A stretch of 64,000 nucleotides of DNA, from assembly GCF_001605895.1 (NCBI RefSeq), contig NZ_LUAW01000056.1, positions 23,833-87,832 on the forward strand, written 5' to 3'. Position numbers and translations under genes: made by a program. Shown piece by piece: positions 18,182 to 28,509 of this stretch. The notes below the pieces were generated by a model. That model saw only the letters and a list, made by a program, of their open reading frames with translations. It was not told the origin of the DNA and did no database searches. Numbering within the stretch: position 1 is the stretch's first letter; every line of letters starts with the position of its first letter. The DNA comes from Acinetobacter pragensis. GTDB lineage: Bacteria; Pseudomonadota; Gammaproteobacteria; Pseudomonadales; Moraxellaceae.

Positions 18182-19468
18182 TTATTTTCTAACTTTGTCG
18201 ATCACTGTCGCAATGATTAAAATAATGATGGAAGGAATAAACCATGCAAGGTTTTGTTCGTTCAATGGCAGATTTTGCAGCAGGGCCGGCAATTCAAAGC
18301 CAGCAACTTTCAAGCCGTCAAAAATACCGAAAACAAGCGCAATAGCGGTAACCGGTGTAATGACATTTGAAGGTGTGTTCCAAAATTTACTGCAGAAGCT
18401 CAGTAAAATTACCACAATAGCTGGCGGATAGATGGCGCTTAAAACCGGCACAGAAACCGCAATAAGTTTGGTTAATCCGAGATTGGAGATTAATAAAGAA
18501 AAACCGACCAAAATAAAGACAAATACTTTATAAGGGATTTTAGTCAAGTTTGAAAAATACTCTGCGCAGGCGCAAGTGAGGCCAATAGCCGTAACCATGC
18601 AGGCAATGAAAATCATCGCGGATAGGAAATAAGCGCCCATATTGCCAAAAGCGTGCTGAACGTAAGCATGCAGGATCACTGCGCCGTTCGCTGCATTTGG
18701 AGCAATTTCATGACTGCCCATACCAAGCTTGAATAAGCTGAGGTAAACCAGTGTTAAACCGATACCGGAAATAATGCTGGCAATCACCGCATATTTAGTC
18801 ACCAGTTTTTTGTCTGTTACGCCGCGTGAAGTAATGGCTTTTACAATCACAATACCGAAAACCAATGCGCCTAAGGTATCCATGGTCAGATAGCCATTCA
18901 CAATGCCTTCAGATACAGGGCTGCCCGCATAATTATTGATTGCAGGGTGAATGTCGCCAGCCGGAATTAAAAATGCAGACAGGCCTAAAATGGCTAAGCC
19001 TAGAATTTTTAATGGCGATAAGAAGTAGCCGACAGTATCTAAAATTTTATTTGGATACAGCGAAACCAGCGTGACAAAAGAAAAATACACAATGCTGTAG
19101 ATCAGCAGGCTGCTGGATGAGTCGCCAAAATAGGTCGAGAATCCAATTTCATAAGAAACGGTTGCAGTACGCGGTGTAGCAAATAAAGGGCCAACGGCTA
19201 AATAGCACACCACTGTCAGTAAAATACTGGCAGCTTTTCCTAACGGTGAACTTAATAGTTGAATGGAGCCTTCTACGCGCGACAATGCAATAATAGTAAT
19301 AACAGGCAAGCCAACTGCTGTGATTAAGAAACCGAAAGCAGCCAGCCATACATGTTCGCCGGCTTGCTGAGCAACGATCGGCGGAAAGATAATATTGCCT
19401 GCGCCAATAAAGAGGGCAAAGGTCATGAAACCTAAGGCAACAATATCTCTTGTACGGAGATTTGTCAT
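18182..19468 (-). CDS. brnQ: Branched-chain amino acid carrier BrnQ (LIV-II)
   Basis: 428 residues with about twelve transmembrane segments and the LIVCS family start (DIVALGFMTFALFIGAGNIIFPP). It imports leucine, isoleucine and valine by sodium symport in the inner membrane. Internal family motifs are present (GLPVITIIALSRVEGSI near residue 55 and DTLGALVFGIVIVKAI near residue 195). The length is usual. It is divergent from map across a 352-base AT-rich gap. The preceding bases on the minus strand show a purine-rich stretch suitable as ribosome site. Confidence 0.93.
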   Translation of the reverse strand: MTNLRTRDIVALGFMTFALFIGAGNIIFPPIVAQQAGEHVWLAAFGFLITAVGLPVITIIALSRVEGSIQLLSSPLGKAASILLTVVCYLAVGPLFATPRTATVSYEIGFSTYFGDSSSSLLIYSIVYFSFVTLVSLYPNKILDTVGYFLSPLKILGLAILGLSAFLIPAGDIHPAINNYAGSPVSEGIVNGYLTMDTLGALVFGIVIVKAITSRGVTDKKLVTKYAVIASIISGIGLTLVYLSLFKLGMGSHEIAPNAANGAVILHAYVQHAFGNMGAYFLSAMIFIACMVTAIGLTCACAEYFSNLTKIPYKVFVFILVGFSLLISNLGLTKLIAVSVPVLSAIYPPAIVVILLSFCSKFWNTPSNVITPVTAIALVFGIFDGLKVAGFELPALLQNLPLNEQNLAWFIPSIIILIIATVIDKVRK

Positions 19469-19820
19469 AAGTAAAAGGGAGATGTATCAATTGAAGCCAG
19501 CAATTTTAGTGCAATTTCATGTTTTTTTGGGTTTTATTTTATCAATGTTATTCATTTTTTTTATAATATTAAAATTCAATATATCTAAAGATAAAATTTT
19601 GTTTAATTTATATAATTGATTATCGTTAAAAAATATAAATCATTTTATAAAATTTAGAGTTTTTAATTTTTTTATTGATTTTTTAAATCGTCACCATCTG
19701 TTTGTAAATCAATCATATACTTGCAAGAAAATCATGCGTAATAATCGTGCTTTGGCGTATAAAAAAACAAAAAAAAATTAAAAGGGCTATAATCTGAAAA
19801 TCTTATTTGAGGATGTTGCA
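19469..19820. other. AT-rich divergent promoter region of brnQ and map
   Basis: 352 bases, very AT-rich, no gene. A perfect TATAAT at 19788-19793 lies 28 bases before the map ATG and probably is the map -10 box; no good -35 is seen. Confidence 0.5.
19788..19793 (+). promoter_or_regulatory. Candidate map -10 box
   Basis: TATAAT placed 28 bases before the start codon of map. The -35 region is A-rich and unconvincing. Confidence 0.4.
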
Positions 19821-20615
19821 ATGAAAGCTTCCAGTATCACGATTAAAACTGAGCAAGATATCGAAAACCTGCGTATTTCGGGTCGTTTGGCTGCACAAGT
19901 TTTGGAAATGATTGGGAAGCATGTCAAGCCAGGGGTGACGACAGAATATTTGGACGACCTCTGTAATGATTTCATTGTGAATACCTTAAAGGTTATTCCT
20001 GCCAATGTGGGCTATTACGGCTACACCAAAACTACCTGCATTTCGCCGAATGAAGTGGTGTGCCACGGTATTCCATCGGCGAGTACAGTGCTGAATGACG
20101 GAGACATCATCAATATTGATGTGGCGATTATTAAAGACGGTTATTTTGGCGATACCAGCCGAATGTACTATGTCGGCACAATTCAGCCAGAAGCAAAGCG
20201 TTTGGTGGAGACGACCTATGAAGCAATGGTTGCAGGCATTCATGCAGTAAAACCTGGGGCAACATTAGGGGATGTCGGATACGCCATTCAAACGGTAGCG
20301 CAGCGTGAAGGCTATACCATTGTCCGTGAATATTGCGGCCACGGTATCGGCAAAATTTATCATGAACAGCCGAGTGTTCTGCATTATGGGCAGCCCGGTC
20401 AAGGCGTTAAGCTGAAAAAGGGGATGGTCTTTACCATTGAACCGATGATTAATGCAGGCAAAGCGCGCACCAAAGAGCTGAAAGACGGCTGGACTGTTGT
20501 TACGGCTGACCGTTCATTGTCAGCGCAATGGGAACATATGGTTGTGGTTACGGATGACGGTTTTGAGTTGCTGTCACCTTGGCCGGAAGGCACAGGCAGT
20601 TATCCTGCAATTTAA
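19821..20615 (+). CDS. map: Methionine aminopeptidase, type I
   Basis: 264 residues, the same length as E. coli Map. It removes the initiator methionine from new proteins. The binuclear metal ligands are Asp100 (NIDVAI), Asp111 (GDTSRMY), His174 (GHGIG), Glu207 (TIEPM) and Glu238 (WEHMVVV). His82 of the VCHGIP motif binds substrate. A TTGAGGAT ribosome site precedes the ATG. It is monocistronic, not next to rpsB as the classical copy is in many bacteria, so a second map gene elsewhere in the genome is possible. Confidence 0.95.
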   Translation: MKASSITIKTEQDIENLRISGRLAAQVLEMIGKHVKPGVTTEYLDDLCNDFIVNTLKVIPANVGYYGYTKTTCISPNEVVCHGIPSASTVLNDGDIINIDVAIIKDGYFGDTSRMYYVGTIQPEAKRLVETTYEAMVAGIHAVKPGATLGDVGYAIQTVAQREGYTIVREYCGHGIGKIYHEQPSVLHYGQPGQGVKLKKGMVFTIEPMINAGKARTKELKDGWTVVTADRSLSAQWEHMVVVTDDGFELLSPWPEGTGSYPAI

Positions 20616-20859
20616 ACCTGCGATTTTTAAAGGCGCATGACAGAATAGTGAATATATTTAAGACTTTAGTCTAAGAATGCTGCTTTATAAATATACAAAG
20701 ATGATTTAGCAATAAGTCATTTTTGTCAGGTTCTTTATTAATCATGCTTTCAGTAAAATGCAGCCTTTCAGTTAGAATTATTTTCTATTTATTGTAAATC
20801 CGAATTCGCTCTATTATTGCTTCAACAGATTCTGCTGTAGTTTCTGTATTTAGAGTTTC

Positions 20860-20891
20860 AGCCTATCCAACACTTGGATAGGCTTTTTTTT
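20860..20891 (+). terminator. Strong intrinsic terminator between map and a LysR gene
   Basis: AGCCTATCCAA / TTGGATAGGCT, an 11-bp perfect stem with a CAC loop followed by T8. It is about 245 bases after map and could also end an unannotated short transcript. Confidence 0.8.
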
Positions 20892-20893
20892 GC

Positions 20894-21811
20894 CTAAATT
20901 TTAGGTTGGTTTTTGGTGCGGCTTAAATTTTCTACCAGATAATCAATGAATACGCGGACGGCTGGCAGCAAGCCGCGGCGCGATGGGTAGACCGCATGGA
21001 AAATACCGTGAGGTGCTTTCCATTTAGACAATACGCGGACTAAAGCGCCTGAATTTAAATGTTCCTGTACGATAGAGTCGGGCAATAGGGCAATACCGCA
21101 GTCTTGGCAGGCCAATTGCGCCAGCATAGATAAATCTGAACCCATAATGACCGGATTGACCCGAATTTTTTTCTGATGCTGCTGATCATCATGTACGACA
21201 ATATGTTGATCCAAATGCTCATCCGCCATGCTTAGAATATGATGCTGCGCTAAATCTTCAGGCTGTTTTAAATCGCCATATTGATTGAGATAAGCTTGAC
21301 TGGCAAAAAGATGCTGCTCAATGGTCTCAAACTGGCGGATCACTAAGTTTGGATCATCATCTAAATTGTCGCGCACCCGTAAAGCGAGATCGAAACCTTC
21401 ATTAATGATGTCGACTCGTCGGTTGGTCACCATCATCTGCACTTTAATTTCAGGGTACATTTTGAGAAATTTAGGCAGAATTTTGGCAATTTCATTTTGT
21501 GCAATAGAAACCGGCAGGCTGATTTTAATCACGCCGCGCGGTTTTGTACTTAAATGATCAACCAAATCATGCGCAGCTTGTGCGGCGTTCATCATGACTT
21601 GAGCGTGGCGGTAAATGTTCATGCCAATGTCAGTCACAGCAAAGTGGCGTGAGCTGCGCTGAATTAAGCGGACACCTAAGCGTTCTTCTAAATTGAAAAC
21701 GCGCCTGCTCAGCTTGGACTTCGGGATGTCCGTTGCGCGTTCGGCCGCGCTGAATCCGCCGTGTTCGACCACTTGCGCGAAACAATAAAAATCATCCAAA
21801 TCACTGAGCAT
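20894..21811 (-). CDS. LysR-type transcriptional regulator
   Basis: 305 residues. The winged helix-turn-helix occupies residues ~1-60 (FSAAERATDIPKSKLSRRVFNLEERLGVRL) and a LysR substrate-binding domain spans ~88-290. It belongs to the large group whose effector domain contains DLALRVRDNLDDD and IALLPDSIV, often controlling efflux or oxidoreductase genes. The start at 21811 has GGA eight bases upstream; an ATG at 21823 would add four residues. It is convergent with map, and its target is not evident. Confidence 0.88.
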   Translation of the reverse strand: MLSDLDDFYCFAQVVEHGGFSAAERATDIPKSKLSRRVFNLEERLGVRLIQRSSRHFAVTDIGMNIYRHAQVMMNAAQAAHDLVDHLSTKPRGVIKISLPVSIAQNEIAKILPKFLKMYPEIKVQMMVTNRRVDIINEGFDLALRVRDNLDDDPNLVIRQFETIEQHLFASQAYLNQYGDLKQPEDLAQHHILSMADEHLDQHIVVHDDQQHQKKIRVNPVIMGSDLSMLAQLACQDCGIALLPDSIVQEHLNSGALVRVLSKWKAPHGIFHAVYPSRRGLLPAVRVFIDYLVENLSRTKNQPKI

Positions 21812-22037
21812 TTCATATTCCATTTTTGAAACAATATAAGGGAATTAAAAACTATCGTTGCAAATTGTCAAATCATATTTGTTATTCAATTCATAAGCTT
21901 TTTTCACGACTAAAGTCGCCTTGGAATTGTGTGGAATATCCGTAGCATGGGCTCACAATCCGGCGCTTAAATTCGTTTTGCAGTTATTGCAGTGACTTAA
22001 GCGGCTCAGTGCAAGCCATAAACCATGAGGACGTATC

Positions 22038-22952
22038 ATGGAATTAAGACATTTACGCTATTTTGTTGCAGTCGTAGAAGAACAAAGCTTTACCAAGGCT
22101 GCAGAAAAATTATTTATGGCCCAGCCGCCTCTAAGCCGTCAAATTCAGAATTTAGAACAAGAGCTGGGGGCAGCGCTGTTTGAACGCGGCAGCCGCCCGC
22201 TTCGGACTACCCCCATTGGCCGTTTTTTTTATCAGCATGCGCTGAAACTGCTGTCCAATGCAGAAGAAATCAAGCTGATTACACAGCGTGCAGGTATGAC
22301 TGAACGCACAATCCATATCGGCTACAGCAGTTCTTTAATGTGCGGCTTGCTGCCTAGAATTGTGTATCTGTTCCGTCAGCAGCATCAGCACCTTAATATA
22401 AAGCTGGTCGAGCTAAATGGAATAGATCAGATTCAAGCTTTAAAGGAAGGGCGTGTAGATGCCTGTTTTGGCCGAATTCGAATATCAGATCAGGCGGTAA
22501 AACGGGTGATGCTGCGGGAAGAAAGGCTGATGGCTGCTGTTCATACCAGCCATGCCTTGGCGAACAGCGCGCAGCCAATTTCATTGATGCAGCTGAAAGA
22601 TGAGCAGATATTTACCTATCCGTCACAATCTGGACTGGGCTATGCGGCGCAAATTAAATCTTTGTTTTTAGAATTCGGCATAGAGCCGAAGCGCTTTACG
22701 GTGCTGGATGGAATGCAGCAGTCGCTGGGCATGGTGGCTGCAGGTGAAGGTATTTGCATTGTGCCTGAATCGGTCAAAATGATGCAGTTCAGGCATGTAA
22801 ACTACTTGGCTTTGGCGGACAGCGCTGCGGTCAGTCCAATTTATTTAATTGTGCGCAATGATGATGAAGGGCAATTTACACGGCCTCTATTTGACTGTGT
22901 TTACCAAGTTTATGATTTGGAAGCGATTGAATACGACCGCCGTGTTTTCTGA
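22038..22952 (+). CDS. LysR regulator of the BenM/CatM type
   Basis: 304 residues, the same length as Acinetobacter BenM and CatM. The first 35 residues are almost those of BenM (MELRHLRYFVAVVEEQSFT, then KAAEKLFMAQPPLSRQIQN). Effector-domain motifs are also shared (IRIGF-like HIGYSSSLMCGLLPRI, EGRVDACFGRIRISD, GLVAAGEGI-like GMVAAGEGICIVP, and the SPIYLIVRN end). BenM and CatM activate benzoate and catechol degradation in response to cis,cis-muconate. No ben or cat genes are in this window, and no ATAC-N7-GTAT operator was seen upstream. It may act elsewhere or sense a different acid. Confidence 0.9.
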   Translation: MELRHLRYFVAVVEEQSFTKAAEKLFMAQPPLSRQIQNLEQELGAALFERGSRPLRTTPIGRFFYQHALKLLSNAEEIKLITQRAGMTERTIHIGYSSSLMCGLLPRIVYLFRQQHQHLNIKLVELNGIDQIQALKEGRVDACFGRIRISDQAVKRVMLREERLMAAVHTSHALANSAQPISLMQLKDEQIFTYPSQSGLGYAAQIKSLFLEFGIEPKRFTVLDGMQQSLGMVAAGEGICIVPESVKMMQFRHVNYLALADSAAVSPIYLIVRNDDEGQFTRPLFDCVYQVYDLEAIEYDRRVF

Positions 22953-22984
22953 TTTAGATTGCGCAGTAAGGTGATGCTGCAGTT

Positions 22985-23902
22985 TCAGTCAGCTGTGCTG
23001 CCGCATTGTAAGAACCTGCCGATTTCTTTGCTGAATTTTAACGGCTCACTGAGCAGCGGTGTGTGGCCGGATTTTTTAAAAATGACAGCGGTTGCATTGT
23101 TTAAGCGATTGGCAATCATTTTTTGCCCTATGGCAGGATAAAGCTTGGACTGCTCGCCAATGAAAAAAGTTGCCGGCGCATTCAGCTTGAAAATGGCTTC
23201 ACGGTAATCCTGCTGATGATGCAAGTAGTTGTTGATATACCACGCTAAATAATCTAAACGCTGCATAGGTAAAACGAAGGGTTGCAGCTTGGGTCGCTTT
23301 AAAGCCTGCTTGATTAAAAATGGTGCTGTTTTGCTGCTGGCTTGCAGGTTTATAAAGGCGAGCCAGCTGCACAGCAGCTGTTCACGGTCTTCATTGCTCA
23401 ATTGCTGAATTGACGCCGTATCTGTATTGCGTTCAAGAACTGCGGCAATGCTTTCAAGAATATTGTTGAACGCCGTATTTTGTGTGCCGAATAGCCCATA
23501 AGGCCAGTCTGAGCTGGAGCGGATTTTTGGGGTTTGGTCGATATGCAGATAACTGTGAATCTGATCTGAAAAATTGCCATATTGCATACCGTGCATGGCC
23601 GTGGTCGCGCCCATGGAATAGGCAATGACACTGTATTTTTCATGAGGCAGCTGATTGACTAAGCTCTGAATATCGCGCCAATGGCTGGAAATGGCATCGA
23701 TGTCAGGGATTTTGCATTGCGCTGATCCGCCAAAACCGCGCCAGTCAGGAATAATAAATTTATGGCTTTTACGGAAACGGTATAAAAATGGATACCATTG
23801 CCAGCTTTGCATGCCTAGTCCTGATAAAACCAGTACTGGCTGGCCTGTTCCATACTCACGGACAAAAAGCTGCTCTTTGTCTTGCATGCCGTAATAAGCC
23901 AT
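22985..23902 (-). CDS. Alpha/beta hydrolase
   Basis: 305 residues. The core motifs are VLVLSGLGMQSWQW (oxyanion region), DWRGFGGS, the nucleophile elbow AYSMGA with Ser96, a possible acid in IGEQSKLYP, and His in KSGHTPLLSEP. It is cytoplasmic. The start at 23902 is chosen because AAGGA lies six bases before it; the ATG at 23908 would touch that site. It is in line with the PadR-type gene 38 bases upstream, so the two probably form one unit. Confidence 0.85.
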   Translation of the reverse strand: MAYYGMQDKEQLFVREYGTGQPVLVLSGLGMQSWQWYPFLYRFRKSHKFIIPDWRGFGGSAQCKIPDIDAISSHWRDIQSLVNQLPHEKYSVIAYSMGATTAMHGMQYGNFSDQIHSYLHIDQTPKIRSSSDWPYGLFGTQNTAFNNILESIAAVLERNTDTASIQQLSNEDREQLLCSWLAFINLQASSKTAPFLIKQALKRPKLQPFVLPMQRLDYLAWYINNYLHHQQDYREAIFKLNAPATFFIGEQSKLYPAIGQKMIANRLNNATAVIFKKSGHTPLLSEPLKFSKEIGRFLQCGSTAD

Positions 23903-23940
23903 GAACATTCCTTATTTTTTATGTGGTTTTAACAGATTAA

Positions 23941-24486
23941 CTAATGCTGTTCATCAAAGGCTTTTAATGCAGGAATGAGTTTTTCCAGCCACTGAATCCA
24001 GCCGATTTCTAAGTCAATCCCCAACTGCAGGATGTGCTTATGAATAAACAGTGTACGGTCTTGGGTATCGGCCTGTGCAAAGTCTTTGGCAAAAATCGCC
24101 TGATAAAGTTTTAAATTATCTTGATGAAGCTGTAAATGGCGCTTCAGCTCAGGCAGAACAGTATTTCCGCCAATTTGAGCTTCGGCACGCAGGCGAACCA
24201 TCAATTCCTCACGCAGCTGAGCAGGCGGGCTTTGCTTCACCATCCAGCTGGTTAATTCTGTACGGCCAGATAATTCAACCTGATAGGTTTTTTTTCTGCT
24301 TTGCGCATCGACTTCTTCTATCGGTGAAATCCAGCCTTTTTGATGCATTGCGCTGAGTTCTCTGTAAATCTGCTGATGAGTAGCATTCCAGAAAAAGCCC
24401 ATAGAACGGTCAAAGCGCCGCGCCAGCTCTATACCTGTACTGGGTTTTTCGATCAGGCTGGTCAATAAGACATGCGCTAGAGACAT
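23941..24486 (-). CDS. PadR-family transcriptional repressor
   Basis: 181 residues. The N-terminal winged helix (residues ~1-80, LAHVLLTSLIEKPSTGIELARRF then HQQIYRELSAMHQKGWI) is the PadR domain. A C-terminal helical Vir_act_alpha_C-like dimerisation region (~90-175) follows, as in AphA-like members. It probably represses itself and the divergent fadH-like gene through two palindromes at 24521 and 24565. AphA binds ATATGCA-N6-TGCATAT, and the first palindrome fits that pattern. Phenolic or acyl ligands are known for relatives, but here the ligand is unknown. Confidence 0.9.
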   Translation of the reverse strand: MSLAHVLLTSLIEKPSTGIELARRFDRSMGFFWNATHQQIYRELSAMHQKGWISPIEEVDAQSRKKTYQVELSGRTELTSWMVKQSPPAQLREELMVRLRAEAQIGGNTVLPELKRHLQLHQDNLKLYQAIFAKDFAQADTQDRTLFIHKHILQLGIDLEIGWIQWLEKLIPALKAFDEQH

Positions 24487-24520
24487 AAATAAAACTGCTT
24501 ATATTTTTTAACAAGTTTTA

Positions 24521-24540
24521 TTATGCAACATGTTGCATAA
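24521..24540. promoter_or_regulatory. PadR operator 1, perfect palindrome
   Basis: TTATGCAACATGTTGCATAA is a perfect 20-bp palindrome 35 bases upstream of the padR start. It fits the TATGCA-N6-TGCATA pattern of the PadR relative AphA. Confidence 0.7.
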
Positions 24541-24564
24541 AAATCAAATCTCGAATATAAAAGT

Positions 24565-24580
24565 ATGCAACAAGTTGCAT
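24565..24580. promoter_or_regulatory. PadR operator 2, near-identical palindrome
   Basis: ATGCAAC AA GTTGCAT repeats the half-sites of operator 1. Its centre is 42 bases from that of operator 1, about four helical turns, and about 84 bases before the fadH-like start. Confidence 0.65.
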
Positions 24581-24646
24581 TAATGATTGCGCCAAAAAAT
24601 TAATTGCACCGTCAGCATGAAAACAGCCAGCAAATAAGCACGCTAA

Positions 24647-26680
<2,034 letters not shown>

Positions 26681-26690
26681 ATCAATGAAT

Positions 26691-26777
26691 TCCTCCCTTA
26701 AAAAAGGGAGGAGCCATGCTTTGGATGGGAGGAGCGCTGAATGAAGCGCTCTGTTCTAAAAACCCTTTCTAAAAGGG
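26691..26777. repeat. Cluster of three consecutive hairpins
   Basis: TCCTCCCTT / AAGGGAGGA (26691-26712, AAAA loop), GAGCGCT / AGCGCTC (26732-26751) and CCCTTT / AAAGGG (26763-26777) lie in the 130 bases between the fadH-like and NTF2-like genes. None has a T tract. The pattern resembles a palindromic intergenic repeat (REP-like) element, which would need a genome-wide count. Confidence 0.55.
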
Positions 26778-26812
26778 CGAATTTTGATAATTGTGAGATA
26801 GGAAAAAATAAA

Positions 26813-27220
26813 ATGACAATGCAAACAACAAAATCATCTATTCAAAAATGGCATCAGATGCTGGAAAGCCGTGATATGAGTATTTTAGATGAATTGCTGG
26901 CAGATGAAGTGGTTTTCCGTTCCCCTGTGGCGTATAACCCTTATCCGGGGAAACAGGTTGTGACTTTTATTTTGACGAACGTGATTCAGATTTTTGAGAA
27001 CTTCACTTACCACCGCGAGTTTTATACTGAAGATGGGCAGAGTGCAGTATTGGAATTTTCTGCAAATGTCGGTGAAAAAAAGCTTAAAGGCATCGATATG
27101 ATTCAATTTAATGCGCAGGGACAAATCATTGACTTTGAAGTGATGATTCGTCCGAAAAGCGGTCTGGAAGCATTGGCTGCACAGATGGGGCAGCGCATGG
27201 CGGCATTCCTGCCTAAGTAA
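26813..27220 (+). CDS. NTF2-like / SnoaL-fold protein
   Basis: 135 residues with the SnoaL/NTF2 pattern: an N-terminal helix (SIQKWHQMLESRDMSILDELLADEVVFRSP) then a curved sheet (GKKLKGIDMIQFNAQGQIIDFEVMIRP). The fold forms a small hydrophobic pocket used by isomerases, dehydratases and binding proteins. The ATG at 26813 has an AGGAAA site upstream; a longer frame from 26741 runs through the hairpin cluster and is unlikely. It follows the fadH-like gene and may serve the same substrate. Confidence 0.8.
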   Translation: MTMQTTKSSIQKWHQMLESRDMSILDELLADEVVFRSPVAYNPYPGKQVVTFILTNVIQIFENFTYHREFYTEDGQSAVLEFSANVGEKKLKGIDMIQFNAQGQIIDFEVMIRPKSGLEALAAQMGQRMAAFLPK

Positions 27221-27320
27221 TCCGCTCTATGCAGAAATGCTGATAATCCGCAGATTTAATTCATTATTATGACCCGTTTAGCCTGTGCAAAGCTGGTCAT
27301 TTAGCTAAAAGGGCAGTTTC

Positions 27321-28418
27321 ATGAATAGTTTATTAAATAAAGTGAGCAAACGAGCCTCATCTGTGCTCGACTGGGCAATTGGCGCAGAACAGCCCAAGCT
27401 TTATTTTAATCCGCAAGGTGAATTTAAACGAATTTTTGAAAGGCTTCCTCAGCTTCAGCAGAAATACCGCCCGACGCCGTGGCTGTCCAATACCCATGCG
27501 CATCTGCTTTATTTTGATTTGATTAAAAAACGCAGTGTCCATCTGCGTTATGACCGAATCGATCAGTTAACCATGCAGGATGGCGGCATTACCGGTATTG
27601 CATGGTTTGGGCTGGATGCCGCGCCCGATGCGCCGACCATTGTCATTATGCATACAATTACCGGAACACCTGACAGTATGCGGGAGCTGGTGAGGGATCT
27701 GCATCAATACACGGGCTGGCGTATTGCCCTGTGCTTGCGCCGCGGCCATGCCGGCTTGCCTATGCCTGTACCCAAAATTAATTTATTTGGTTCGACAGAT
27801 GATTTGCGGGAACAGCTGGCTTATATTCAAGATAGATATCCGGCATCGCCGCTTTACGGTATGGGGTCTTCTGCAGGTACGGGCCTGCTGGTGCGCTATC
27901 TGGGGGAGCAAGGCGGCAATACGCCATTTAAAGCGGCATTTGCTTTATGCCCTGGCTATAACACGGAGCTGGGCTTTAAAAATGTACATCCTTTTTACAG
28001 TAAAATGATGACCAAGAAACTTTTCCAGAAATTTATTGAGCCTTATCAGGCAACGTGGCAAAACACAGCATCCTTATCTCAGGTGCTGGCGTCTAAAACA
28101 CTGTTTGATTTTGAGCAGGTCTATTTTGAAATGGCGGGCTATTCAGATTATGGCAGTTATACGCAGGCCACGAATCCTATTTACGTTTTTGATCAAATCG
28201 AGATTCCATTATTGGTCTTAAATTCTGAAGATGATCCTGTTTGCAGTATTCATAATTTTGAGCCGTATAAAGAAATTATTCAACAAATGCGCAGTGTGGC
28301 AGTTGTGACCACAAAAAAAGGCAGCCATTGCGGATTTTATGAAGGCACGCAGGAAACGCACTCTTGGTCGTCTCGCTTGGCGGCAGATTTCTTTTTGCTG
28401 GAAGCATCCGGTTCTTAA
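27321..28418 (+). CDS. YheT/EMB8-type alpha/beta hydrolase
   Basis: 365 residues. YheT-family order is visible: PTPWLSNTHAHLLY near residue 51, MHTITGTPDSMRELV (oxyanion region), CLRRGHAG, the nucleophile elbow GSSAGT with Ser184, SEDDPVCS with the acid and GSHCGFYEG with the His. It is cytoplasmic with no signal peptide. Relatives (YheT, ABHD1/3) are esterases or lipases of poorly known substrate. It ends at a bidirectional terminator facing the MFS gene. Confidence 0.85.
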   Translation: MNSLLNKVSKRASSVLDWAIGAEQPKLYFNPQGEFKRIFERLPQLQQKYRPTPWLSNTHAHLLYFDLIKKRSVHLRYDRIDQLTMQDGGITGIAWFGLDAAPDAPTIVIMHTITGTPDSMRELVRDLHQYTGWRIALCLRRGHAGLPMPVPKINLFGSTDDLREQLAYIQDRYPASPLYGMGSSAGTGLLVRYLGEQGGNTPFKAAFALCPGYNTELGFKNVHPFYSKMMTKKLFQKFIEPYQATWQNTASLSQVLASKTLFDFEQVYFEMAGYSDYGSYTQATNPIYVFDQIEIPLLVLNSEDDPVCSIHNFEPYKEIIQQMRSVAVVTTKKGSHCGFYEGTQETHSWSSRLAADFFLLEASGS

Positions 28419-28441
28419 GGTATTCCATATCATTTGTGATC

Positions 28442-28478
28442 AAAAAGCCCGCCATTAAAAGAAACTGCCGGGTTTTTT
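28442..28478. terminator. Bidirectional terminator between convergent genes
   Basis: AAAAAGCCCG pairs with CGGGTTTTTT (one G-T pair) around a 17-base loop. The T run serves the plus-strand hydrolase; the A run serves the minus-strand MFS gene. Confidence 0.75.
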
Positions 28479-28509
28479 GATGTTAAATCTGCTTTGGATA
28501 TACTGCATT

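Noticed and set aside
26741-26812. Earlier start of the NTF2-like protein
   Set aside because: It would translate the hairpin cluster; the ATG at 26813 has its own ribosome site.
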